Shown here: positions 1 through 5,583 of the stretch, one piece after another
How the letters are laid out: every line of letters starts with the position of its first letter
Position numbering within the stretch: the first letter of the stretch is position 1
Notes under the pieces: generated by a model
What the model was told of the DNA's origin: nothing
Database searches by the model: none
What the model saw: only the letters and a program-made list of their open reading frames with translations
Origin: Clostridia bacterium
GTDB lineage: Bacteria; Bacillota; Clostridia; Saccharofermentanales; UBA5734
NCBI GenBank assembly: GCA_009929975.1
Contig: RZZF01000040.1
Coordinates: forward strand, 1-10,363
Length of the DNA stretch: 10,363 bases
Direction of reading: 5' to 3'
Made by a program: the position numbers and the translations under genes

Positions 1-741
1 TATTTTGGCCAGCCTCATATTCTTGTCCGTTTCATGGGGATCCGCTCGGCGAAGGAAATCCGACCGGCCCGCTATATCGCCATGGTCTGGGTTCTGCTCT
101 CACTGGCCGCTGCCGTCGTCGTCGGCATCGCTGGCCGCAGCTATCTCGGAGCCAAGGGAATCATCCTCTCCGCGGTTGACAGCGAGACGGTCTTCATGCG
201 CCTGGTCACTGACCTCTTCCCTTCTCTCATCGCCGGTGTTCTTCTTTCAGCGATCCTTGCCGCGATCATGAGCACCGCTGACTCTCAGCTGCTCGTGACC
301 TCCTCCGCGATCACCGGTGATTTCTATCAGGCGGTTTTCCGCCGCGGCGCATCCGACCGTGAACTTCTCTGGGTCGGCCGCGTGACCGTCATTTTGATCG
401 CGCTGGTCGCCGGACTGCTGGCATCCGATCAGAACAGTTCCGTCTTCAAACTGGTTTCCTACGCCTGGGCGGGGTTTGGGGCGGCGTTCGGTCCGGTGGT
501 TCTCTTGTCACTTTATTGGCCGAAAATGACCCGCAACGGAGCGCTTGCCGGAATCCTGACCGGTGGATTGACCGTGGTGATCTGGAAAAATCTCAGCGGC
601 GGTCTGTTTGATATTTATGAGATTGTTCCGGGCATTTTGTTATCACTGGTAACGATTGTTACCGTTAGCTGGCTGGGGAAATCACCGAATACTGAGATAA
701 CCGATGAATTCGCCGCGGTAGCCAGCGAAAACAAGAAGTAA
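1..741 (+). CDS. putP: PutP-type sodium/proline symporter, C-terminal part (5' end outside window)
   Basis: An open frame runs from the first base (TAT, Tyr) to a TAA stop at 739-741, giving about 246 residues, roughly the C-terminal half of a sodium:solute symporter of about 500 residues. The first residues read YFGQPHILVRFM, a hallmark of PutP. Further on comes MSTADSQLLVTSSAITGDFY (about residues 90-109), the conserved segment that in this family contains Ser/Thr residues involved in sodium binding. The rest is a series of hydrophobic membrane helices ending in a polar tail (SPNTEITDEFAAVASENKK). The family imports L-proline with Na+ across the cytoplasmic membrane; substrate specificity is inferred from the PutP-like motifs. 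The true start lies upstream of the window. It is followed by a new promoter, so it is probably not co-transcribed with the quinone genes downstream. Confidence 0.93.
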   Translation, partial: YFGQPHILVRFMGIRSAKEIRPARYIAMVWVLLSLAAAVVVGIAGRSYLGAKGIILSAVDSETVFMRLVTDLFPSLIAGVLLSAILAAIMSTADSQLLVTSSAITGDFYQAVFRRGASDRELLWVGRVTVILIALVAGLLASDQNSSVFKLVSYAWAGFGAAFGPVVLLSLYWPKMTRNGALAGILTGGLTVVIWKNLSGGLFDIYEIVPGILLSLVTIVTVSWLGKSPNTEITDEFAAVASENKK

Positions 742-764
742 ATCGATATTCACAGCCATTTAGA

Positions 765-794
765 TTGAGAATTATCTTCCGATTATGTTACAAT
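765..794 (+). promoter_or_regulatory. Predicted sigma-A/sigma-70 promoter of the dmkA-ndh2-dmkB operon
   Basis: A TTGAGA box at 765-770 (5 of 6 matches to TTGACA) and a TACAAT box at 789-794 (5 of 6 matches to TATAAT) are separated by 18 bp. Transcription would start near 801, leaving a leader of about 44 nt before the ATG at 845. The location in the gap after putP, directly upstream of a three-gene operon, supports the call. No start site has been seen experimentally. Confidence 0.6.
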
Positions 795-807
795 TGGTGC
801 GCACTGC

Positions 808-824
808 GACAGATCTGATCTGTC
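808..824. promoter_or_regulatory. Perfect 17-bp palindrome, candidate operator in the dmkA leader
   Basis: GACAGATC-T-GATCTGTC has eight perfectly paired positions on each side of a central T. It sits 14 bp past the predicted -10 box, centred around +16, and upstream of the ribosome binding site. That is a classical place for a repressor operator. In RNA it could also form a 7-bp hairpin with a CTG loop, but no U-run follows, so it is not a terminator. The binding protein is unknown. Confidence 0.45.
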
Positions 825-844
825 CGGTCGGTAATGGGAGGATT

Positions 845-1777
845 ATGAACAGGCGTACTGTACATAAAGGATTCTGGCAGTTGGCGGATCCGAAGATCTG
901 GATCGCGTCAACAATGCCGATGCTGCTTGCGGCTTCGCTGGCTTTTTTAGCGCGTCCGGAAACGTTTGACTGGCGCTGGTTTTTTCTGGCGATACTCGCT
1001 GTGTATCTGATCGAGATCGGAAAAAATGCCTTGAATGAATATGTTGATTTCCGATCAGGTGTGGATCCTGCGGTTGACGCTGAGCACCGCACCCCGTTCT
1101 CCGGCGGCAAGAAGACCATTGTCGACGGTCTGCTGACACCCGGCCAGACGCTGTGGATTGCCGGTCTGACCTTTTCAGCCGCTGCTGCGATCGGCCTGCT
1201 GATGGTCTGGCAGCGCAGCGTTCATTTGATCTATTTCGGTATAGCCGGTATCGGATTGGCTATTCTATACAGCCTGCCGCCTTTCAAACTGGCGTATCGC
1301 GGTTGGGGAGAAATCACCGTCGGGTTTGTTTTCGGTCCGCTGCTGATCGCCGGTATGTACTGGCTGATGGCGCTTCGTCTCGACCTGGCTCCGCTGCTGC
1401 TTTCCCTGACGCCTGGAGCCCAGATCGCGGCTGTGCTTGTCATTAATGAGTTTCCCGATTACGAGGCCGACCGCGACGGCAACAAGCGCAACTGGGTCGT
1501 CCGCCTGGGCAAGCAGAAATCCGTTGGACTGTATGCAGCCCTCTTCGTGGTCTCGTATTTTACACTCATTCTATCGGCCATCATCACCGGAAGCTGGTTC
1601 TGGCTGCTGGGCCTGCTCAGCGCTCCGATCGCTGTCCGGGCAATCCGGGTGGCCGCACGCCACTACAATGATATCCGTCAACTGACTCAGGCAAATGCCA
1701 TAACCGTTCAGGCCTATATATTGACTGGCCTGCTTCTGGTCATCGGTGTGATCGCAGATGCTGTCCTGCGAGCCTGA
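845..1777 (+). CDS. dmkA: UbiA/MenA-family prenyltransferase, DmkA-like (1,4-dihydroxy-2-naphthoate polyprenyltransferase)
   Basis: This is a 310-residue polytopic membrane protein of the UbiA superfamily. The first prenyl-diphosphate/Mg2+ motif is N64-E-Y-V-D68-x3-G-V-D74, which matches the MenA pattern NDYxDxxxGxD with Glu in place of the usual Asp65. The second is N201-E-F-P-D205-Y-E-A-D209, followed by KRNWVVRLG, as in MenA-type enzymes. The family attaches a polyprenyl chain to 1,4-dihydroxy-2-naphthoate to make demethylmenaquinone. The start is ATG 845, preceded by GGAGG at 837-841 (spacing only 3 nt). An in-frame ATG at 785 is rejected because it lies inside the promoter spacer. Next to an NADH dehydrogenase and a polyprenyl diphosphate synthase, it corresponds to DmkA of the Listeria extracellular electron transfer locus. 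It could instead be the cell's general MenA; the exact aromatic acceptor is inferred. Confidence 0.85.
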   Translation: MNRRTVHKGFWQLADPKIWIASTMPMLLAASLAFLARPETFDWRWFFLAILAVYLIEIGKNALNEYVDFRSGVDPAVDAEHRTPFSGGKKTIVDGLLTPGQTLWIAGLTFSAAAAIGLLMVWQRSVHLIYFGIAGIGLAILYSLPPFKLAYRGWGEITVGFVFGPLLIAGMYWLMALRLDLAPLLLSLTPGAQIAAVLVINEFPDYEADRDGNKRNWVVRLGKQKSVGLYAALFVVSYFTLILSAIITGSWFWLLGLLSAPIAVRAIRVAARHYNDIRQLTQANAITVQAYILTGLLLVIGVIADAVLRA

Positions 1778-1811
1778 TCGGCTGCGATTATCATATATAA
1801 GAGAGGAGAAC

Positions 1812-3734
1812 ATGACTATGAGTAAACGCGTCCTGATCGTAGGAGCAGGATACGCCGGAATTGAAGCCGCGCTGTATCTGAATCGTAAAGCCCGGCGAGA
1901 GGATCTGGATATCTGTCTGGTCGACAAGAATCCTTATCACACGCTGCTGACAGAATTACATGAAGTCGCCGCGAACCGCCAGGATGAGGAATCAGTCCGT
2001 ATTCCCCTGAGGGAGATCTTCCGCGACACAAAGGTTCGCTGGACAACCGATGAGATCGTCTCGTTTGATTTCGATCATAACCGGGCGGTCGGTCAGCGGG
2101 AAATCTATGACTATGATTATTGCATCATCGCCATCGGTAGCTCGCCGGCCTTTTACGGAATCAACGGATTGAAGGAACATGCCTTTACGCTGTGGTCCTT
2201 CGATGATGCCGTCAAAATCCGGGAGCATATCCGCGATTGCTTCATGAAAGCCCGAACGGAAAAAGATCCGGAAGAAAGAAAACGCCTCCTGACATTTGTC
2301 GTCGGCGGTGCCGGTTTCACCGGTGTTGAAATGGTCGGTGAACTCGCGATCTGGGTGAAGTCACTGTGCCGTGAGAACAACATCGACCGCAAGGATGTGC
2401 GGCTGGTTCTGCTGGACCTGCTGGATCGTGTGCTGCCGGTACTCGATCAGAAAAACAGCGCTAAATCCCATCGCTACATGACGAAGCGCCTGGGTATCGA
2501 AATTATGCTTGAGACAAATATTCAGGAAATGAAGGCCGATGAAGTCCTGACCAGCCGCGGACTGATCGGAACTCGTACGATGATCTGGTGCGCCGGTGTC
2601 TGCTGTAACGAAGATGCCAGCGATGTCAGCATCAGCCGTGTCGGCGGCGCGCGGCGTTTCGCTGTCAACGAATACTGCCAGACCGAAAAGACCAATGTTT
2701 ACGCGATCGGCGATTGCGGTGCGCTGGCGGACGAAAATGGCCGGCCCTATGCCGCGATGGTTGAAAACGCGATCCAGAGCGGTGAAGGCGCAGCTGCCAA
2801 TATCCTGCGTGATATTCATGGCGAGGAGCCAAAGAAGGTTGAAGTTAAATTCCATGGAACCATGGTCTGTATCGGCAATTACTTCGCTGTCTCGGAGATC
2901 ATGGGGAAACGGCTTCCTTCCTGGTTGTCGGTCATCATGAAGATCATGATCAACGCGCATTATCTCTTTGAGATCATGGGATTGCGCGGACCGGCCAGGT
3001 ATCTGAAATCCGAACTGGTCGACCGTAAGCAGGAAAAACGTTTCCTGGCCCGCCATTATTCGCCCAAGATGCAAGCCTGGTGGGTGATGCCGCTGCGCAT
3101 GTTCCTTGGAGCCTACTGGCTGTACGAAGGGATCGTCAAAGCGACTCAGGGTTGGTTCGCGAATCCGAAACTGGCTGAGTTCCTCGGCATGGCGCGTAAT
3201 TATGAACTGTCTGCCGACGCGGTCTCCAGCGCTTCCGCCGGTGGACTGAGACTCGATGATATTATCAGAATCAACATCAAGCTGTTCGACTTCCGGATCG
3301 GTGAAGCGACTCAGATGCTCGACGGTACAGCGGTCGGAACCGATATCTTCACCCGGCTCGATCTGCTTCGTTTCGGCAATTTCTCACTGGTCCCCTGGAT
3401 TATCGAGGGCTGGGCACTGCATTCACAGGGTTGGGAGATGTTCTTCCAGATCGCGATTACACTGGCCGAGATCATCGTCGGACTCATGCTGATCGGTGGT
3501 GCTTTCACTTTCGTTGCCGGTATCGGCTCCTTTGCGCTGCTGGCCATGTTCACCACATCGACCGGGCTGTACATGCACAGCTGGTGGATGATATTCGCTT
3601 CAATCGTCTGCATGGGCGGTGCCGGGCGCGCTTTCGGTATGGATAATTATCTGATTCCCTGGTACACACGTGTATGGGAAAGCTGGTACAAAAATCGTAA
3701 GCTCAAACTCTTCTTTCCCCGGAAAAGGCGGTAA
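1812..3734 (+). CDS. ndh2: Type II NADH dehydrogenase with C-terminal membrane domain, Ndh2-like
   Basis: This 640-residue flavoprotein has an N-terminal NDH-2 domain. G11-A-G-Y-A-G16 is the FAD-binding Rossmann loop, G165-G-A-G-F-T-G171-V-E173 the NADH-binding loop, and YAIGDCGAL (D301) the second FAD motif. NDH-2 enzymes transfer electrons from NADH to membrane quinones without pumping protons. After about residue 420 the protein continues with around 200 extra residues starting LRMFLGAYWLYEGIVK, with several hydrophobic helices and a Trp/Gly-rich character resembling DoxX-like membrane domains. Ordinary NDH-2 is about 400-450 residues. The Listeria FLEET Ndh2 also carries an added membrane domain. 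AGGAG at 1804-1808 precedes ATG 1812 by 3 nt and ATG 1818 by 9 nt, so the shorter start (MSKRV) is equally possible. It lies 34 nt after dmkA and 8 nt before the next gene, so it is in one operon. Confidence 0.92.
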   Translation: MTMSKRVLIVGAGYAGIEAALYLNRKARREDLDICLVDKNPYHTLLTELHEVAANRQDEESVRIPLREIFRDTKVRWTTDEIVSFDFDHNRAVGQREIYDYDYCIIAIGSSPAFYGINGLKEHAFTLWSFDDAVKIREHIRDCFMKARTEKDPEERKRLLTFVVGGAGFTGVEMVGELAIWVKSLCRENNIDRKDVRLVLLDLLDRVLPVLDQKNSAKSHRYMTKRLGIEIMLETNIQEMKADEVLTSRGLIGTRTMIWCAGVCCNEDASDVSISRVGGARRFAVNEYCQTEKTNVYAIGDCGALADENGRPYAAMVENAIQSGEGAAANILRDIHGEEPKKVEVKFHGTMVCIGNYFAVSEIMGKRLPSWLSVIMKIMINAHYLFEIMGLRGPARYLKSELVDRKQEKRFLARHYSPKMQAWWVMPLRMFLGAYWLYEGIVKATQGWFANPKLAEFLGMARNYELSADAVSSASAGGLRLDDIIRINIKLFDFRIGEATQMLDGTAVGTDIFTRLDLLRFGNFSLVPWIIEGWALHSQGWEMFFQIAITLAEIIVGLMLIGGAFTFVAGIGSFALLAMFTTSTGLYMHSWWMIFASIVCMGGAGRAFGMDNYLIPWYTRVWESWYKNRKLKLFFPRKRR

Positions 3735-3742
3735 GCAGGACG

Positions 3743-4708
3743 TTGAAATCAAAAACTGAATCCTCTCGCGAGGTCATCTCTCAGCTGGCTGTTGAGATGG
3801 AGATTTTTGAACAGACTTTACGCCGGGAATTCACAGGCGGCAGCCCGATTCAGGCTGCCGCCTGCGATCTGGTATCCCGTGGCGGGAAACGGCTGAGGCC
3901 GGCCATGCTGATCGCGGCGGCTCATCTTGGTGAGTACAGACAGAACCGGGCCATGCATGTCGCGATGGCCATCGAAGTGATCCATTCCGCGACCCTGCTG
4001 CATGATGATGTCATCGATCACGCCGATACACGGCGCGGTGAATCGACACTGCACACAGATCAGGGCGATCACATGGCCATCTACACGGGTGACTTTCTGC
4101 TGGCCCGCGGCTTGCGGCTGATTGCCCGCAGCGGACTGCAGCTGCGTGAGATGGCCCGTATCGCAGATGCTGTTGAGCAGATCTGTACCGGTGAAGTGGC
4201 ACAGTACCTCGGTCGGAATAAAGTACCGGGTTATCGGGCCTACCTGCGGCGGATCATGAGTAAAACCGGTATCCTCTTCGCAGCCTCCGCCGCTTCCGGT
4301 GGTTACTGCGCGGAGCTGCCCGACGATCAGATTCGCCTGCTCTGGCATTTCGGGATGCGATTCGGCGCCGCGTTCCAGATCAGAGATGATCTGATTGATA
4401 TGGATGAATCAAAACAATCGGCCGGCAAGCCGACCGGTCACGATCTGGTGGAAGGCGTCTTGACACTGCCCGTTCTGCTGGCATCCGCAGACCGCGATTT
4501 TCGCCGGATGCTCGATATCTTCCTCAACAGTCCGCGCAGCCATCGCGATGTTCAGGAGCTGATTCGGCTTTCGCACCAGCTGGGTGCGATCCGTCAAAGC
4601 CGTCAGATACTGCAGCGCCAGGTGGACCGCTGCGGTGAGACACTGGACCGTCTGCCGGCCGGTCCGGGACGGGATATGCTATTCAGTCTGTTGGATTTAT
4701 TTCATTAA
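3743..4708 (+). CDS. dmkB: Long-chain polyprenyl diphosphate synthase, DmkB-like
   Basis: This 321-residue trans-isoprenyl diphosphate synthase elongates farnesyl/geranyl diphosphate with isopentenyl diphosphate to make a quinone side chain. It shows GGKRLRP (47-53), the first Asp-rich motif D88-D-V-I-D92, and the second D215-D-L-I-D219. The residue five before the first motif is Ala83. A small residue there, rather than a bulky aromatic, is typical of long-chain (hexa- to octaprenyl) enzymes, so the product is probably C30-C40. The start is an unusual TTG at 3743, 8 nt after the ndh2 stop, with a weak AGGA at 3737-3740. It is chosen because homologues have about 45 residues before GGKR; the first in-frame ATG (3797) would remove 18 of these. 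The neighbours indicate its product feeds the prenyltransferase at 845-1777. A generic ispB/hepT role cannot be excluded. Confidence 0.9.
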   Translation: MKSKTESSREVISQLAVEMEIFEQTLRREFTGGSPIQAAACDLVSRGGKRLRPAMLIAAAHLGEYRQNRAMHVAMAIEVIHSATLLHDDVIDHADTRRGESTLHTDQGDHMAIYTGDFLLARGLRLIARSGLQLREMARIADAVEQICTGEVAQYLGRNKVPGYRAYLRRIMSKTGILFAASAASGGYCAELPDDQIRLLWHFGMRFGAAFQIRDDLIDMDESKQSAGKPTGHDLVEGVLTLPVLLASADRDFRRMLDIFLNSPRSHRDVQELIRLSHQLGAIRQSRQILQRQVDRCGETLDRLPAGPGRDMLFSLLDLFH

Positions 4709-4731
4709 TTAGCCCTAATCCCCAAAAGAAC

Positions 4732-4744
4732 GGGCATATGCTCA
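4732..4744 (+). repeat. 13-bp direct repeat, copy 1 (GGGCATATGCTCA)
   Basis: This is identical over 13 bp to 4866-4878 and lies upstream of the predicted lipoprotein promoter. It contains the palindrome GCATATGC. Perfect duplication within a 201-bp intergenic region suggests a regulator-binding site rather than chance. Confidence 0.6.
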
Positions 4745-4790
4745 TATTTTTTATGCATTCGATAAAACTATAGCAAACGTTTCCAAAAAC

Positions 4791-4808
4791 ATGTAACATA
4801 TGTGACAT
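4791..4808. promoter_or_regulatory. 18-bp near-palindrome overlapping the lipoprotein promoter
   Basis: ATGTAACAT and ATGTGACAT are two back-to-back 9-mers of the form ATGTnACAT. Together they form an inverted repeat with 8 of 9 base pairs. Written as TGTAA-N6-TGACA it resembles the general layout of CRP/FNR-family sites (TGTGA-N6-TCACA). It ends 6 bp before the TATAAT box, which suits a repressor better than an activator. A related ATGTTACA lies at 4887-4894 beside the Shine-Dalgarno. The binding protein is unknown. Confidence 0.45.
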
Positions 4809-4814
4809 TTCGTG

Positions 4815-4820
4815 TATAAT
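4815..4820 (+). promoter_or_regulatory. Predicted -10 box (TATAAT) of the lipoprotein gene
   Basis: A perfect TATAAT hexamer lies 90 bp before the lipoprotein start codon. The best -35 candidate, GTAACA at 4793-4798, matches 4 of 6 with a 16-bp spacer. A weak -35 with a perfect -10 fits a regulated promoter. Confidence 0.55.
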
Positions 4821-4844
4821 AAAGAGCGGTATGATGTTCAAGCA

Positions 4845-4857
4845 TGAGCATGTTCCA
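4845..4857 (-). repeat. Imperfect inverted copy of the 13-bp motif
   Basis: Read on the - strand this is TGGAACATGCTCA, matching 10 of 13 positions of GGGCATATGCTCA. It begins 21 bp (two helical turns) before copy 2, so proteins bound at the two sites would lie on the same DNA face. Confidence 0.4.
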
Positions 4858-4865
4858 CTAATTTA

Positions 4866-4878
4866 GGGCATATGCTCA
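4866..4878 (+). repeat. 13-bp direct repeat, copy 2 (GGGCATATGCTCA)
   Basis: This is a perfect second copy of 4732-4744, start-to-start distance 134 bp. It lies in the expected 5' untranslated region, between the -10 box and the Shine-Dalgarno. Copies on both sides of the promoter could allow looping repression; this is inference. Confidence 0.6.
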
Positions 4879-4909
4879 AAAATCAAATGTTACACATTAG
4901 GAGGAAAGT

Positions 4910-5452
4910 ATGAGAAAGTTTACAGTTATTTCCCTTATTCTCGTTGTGGCTATCGCCCTGATCGGTTGTTCTTCAGGCGGCGGCGACATCAAATTGGGTC
5001 TCGGCGTTGATACGCTGATCGACCAGTCCGCTGACCTCGCGGCCAACGATGATGGTGCCATGGTCGGTAAAGTCCAGGTTGACACCGTAATCGCTGCTGT
5101 CGCGATCGACGCAGACGGCAAAGTTGTCTCCTGCAATATCGATACAGCCCAGACCGCTGTCAATTTCGACGAAGCCGGTGTCATCACCTCAGACAAGGCG
5201 ATGAACTATCCGACCAAGAAAGAAAAAGGCGACGACTATGGCATGATCAAGGCATCCGGTATCGGCCGTGAGTGGTACGAGCAGATTGAAGCTGTTGAAG
5301 AGTGGATGATCGGCAAAACCGCCGCTGAGATCACCAATATGCCGCTGAACGATGAAGGCGCGACCACCGATGTCGATCTGGCAACCAAAGCAACGATGAC
5401 CCTGACCGGCTATCAGGCTGCTGTCCTCGAAGCGATCGAGAATGCCCGCTGA
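4910..5452 (+). CDS. Small lipoprotein with possible FMN-binding motif (PplA-like candidate)
   Basis: This 180-residue protein has a clear lipoprotein signal: MRK, a hydrophobic stretch, and the lipobox L17-I-G-C20, so Cys20 should be lipidated and the protein anchored outside the cytoplasmic membrane. The mature part resembles a lipoprotein type common in Clostridia (YPTKKEKGDDYGMIKASGIG region, W-x3-GKTAAEI, and a C-terminal DLATKATMTLTGYQ segment). D156-L-A-T159-K-A161-T162 approximates the ApbE flavinylation pattern Dxx(S/T)GAT, with Lys160 in place of Gly; T162 would carry the FMN. The gene is followed by the FMN transferase that would modify it, as pplA is beside fmnB in Listeria. Listeria PplA has two such domains, while this protein has one at most. 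AGGAGG at 4899-4904 fixes the start. Lipoprotein status is secure; FMN attachment is inference. It has its own promoter and terminator. Confidence 0.8.
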   Translation: MRKFTVISLILVVAIALIGCSSGGGDIKLGLGVDTLIDQSADLAANDDGAMVGKVQVDTVIAAVAIDADGKVVSCNIDTAQTAVNFDEAGVITSDKAMNYPTKKEKGDDYGMIKASGIGREWYEQIEAVEEWMIGKTAAEITNMPLNDEGATTDVDLATKATMTLTGYQAAVLEAIENAR

Positions 5453-5473
5453 TCGGACCTGGTAAAGTCATTC

Positions 5474-5508
5474 AATCCTCCCGGCATTCTGTCGGGAGGA
5501 TTTTTTTT
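5474..5508 (+). terminator. Rho-independent terminator after the lipoprotein gene
   Basis: AATCCTCCCG (5474-5483) pairs perfectly with CGGGAGGATT (5493-5502) across a 9-nt loop. The T-run covers 5501-5508, its first two bases also closing the stem. It lies 21 nt after the lipoprotein stop codon and separates that gene from the FMN transferase gene. The strong stem suggests that most transcripts end here, so the lipoprotein can be made in excess over the transferase. Confidence 0.94.
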
Positions 5509-5535
5509 GCACTTTAGTGGAATATCTTCTACTAT
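5507..5535 (+). promoter_or_regulatory. Weak candidate promoter for the FMN transferase gene
   Basis: TTGCAC (5507-5512) and TACTAT (5530-5535) are 17 bp apart, with 3 of 6 and 4 of 6 consensus matches. The call rests mainly on need: a strong terminator lies directly upstream and the next gene starts at 5584. Read-through of the terminator is the alternative. Confidence 0.25.
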
Positions 5536-5583
5536 ATCAACAGATCCGCAATATCCTGTGAGCGAACCGAATGGAGACTGACC

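Larger units (their letters stand above)
4709..4909 (+). promoter_or_regulatory. Regulatory intergenic region upstream of the lipoprotein gene
   Basis: This 201-bp AT-rich gap contains no gene. It holds a TATAAT box (4815-4820) with a weak -35-like GTAACA (4793-4798, 16-bp spacer) that lies inside an 18-bp near-palindrome. It also holds three copies of a 13-bp motif, and a strong Shine-Dalgarno AGGAGG (4899-4904) 5 nt before the ATG at 4910. Transcription would start near 4827. The density of repeated and palindromic elements suggests that the lipoprotein is controlled separately from the operon before it. No convincing terminator is visible after dmkB, so read-through is also possible. Confidence 0.6.

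Noticed and set aside
785..844. Upstream ATG 785 as start of the prenyltransferase
   Set aside because: It lies between the predicted -35 and -10 boxes, has no Shine-Dalgarno, and adds 20 residues absent from the family pattern. ATG 845 has GGAGG.
2361..3074. 237-codon open frame on the - strand inside ndh2
   Set aside because: The ndh2 frame carries conserved FAD and NADH motifs across this stretch; the antisense frame has no domain or ribosome binding site.
3818..4348. 176-codon open frame on the - strand inside the polyprenyl diphosphate synthase gene
   Set aside because: Both Asp-rich catalytic motifs are encoded on the + strand here; the antisense frame is a shadow.
4712..4735. GCCC...GGGC as a terminator after the polyprenyl diphosphate synthase gene
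   Set aside because: The stem is only 4 bp and the T-rich stretch begins too far downstream.
4772..4785. CcpA (cre)-like site AGCAAACGTTTCCA
   Set aside because: It has a central AAACGTTT palindrome but three mismatches to the defined positions of the cre consensus. Too weak to list as a feature.
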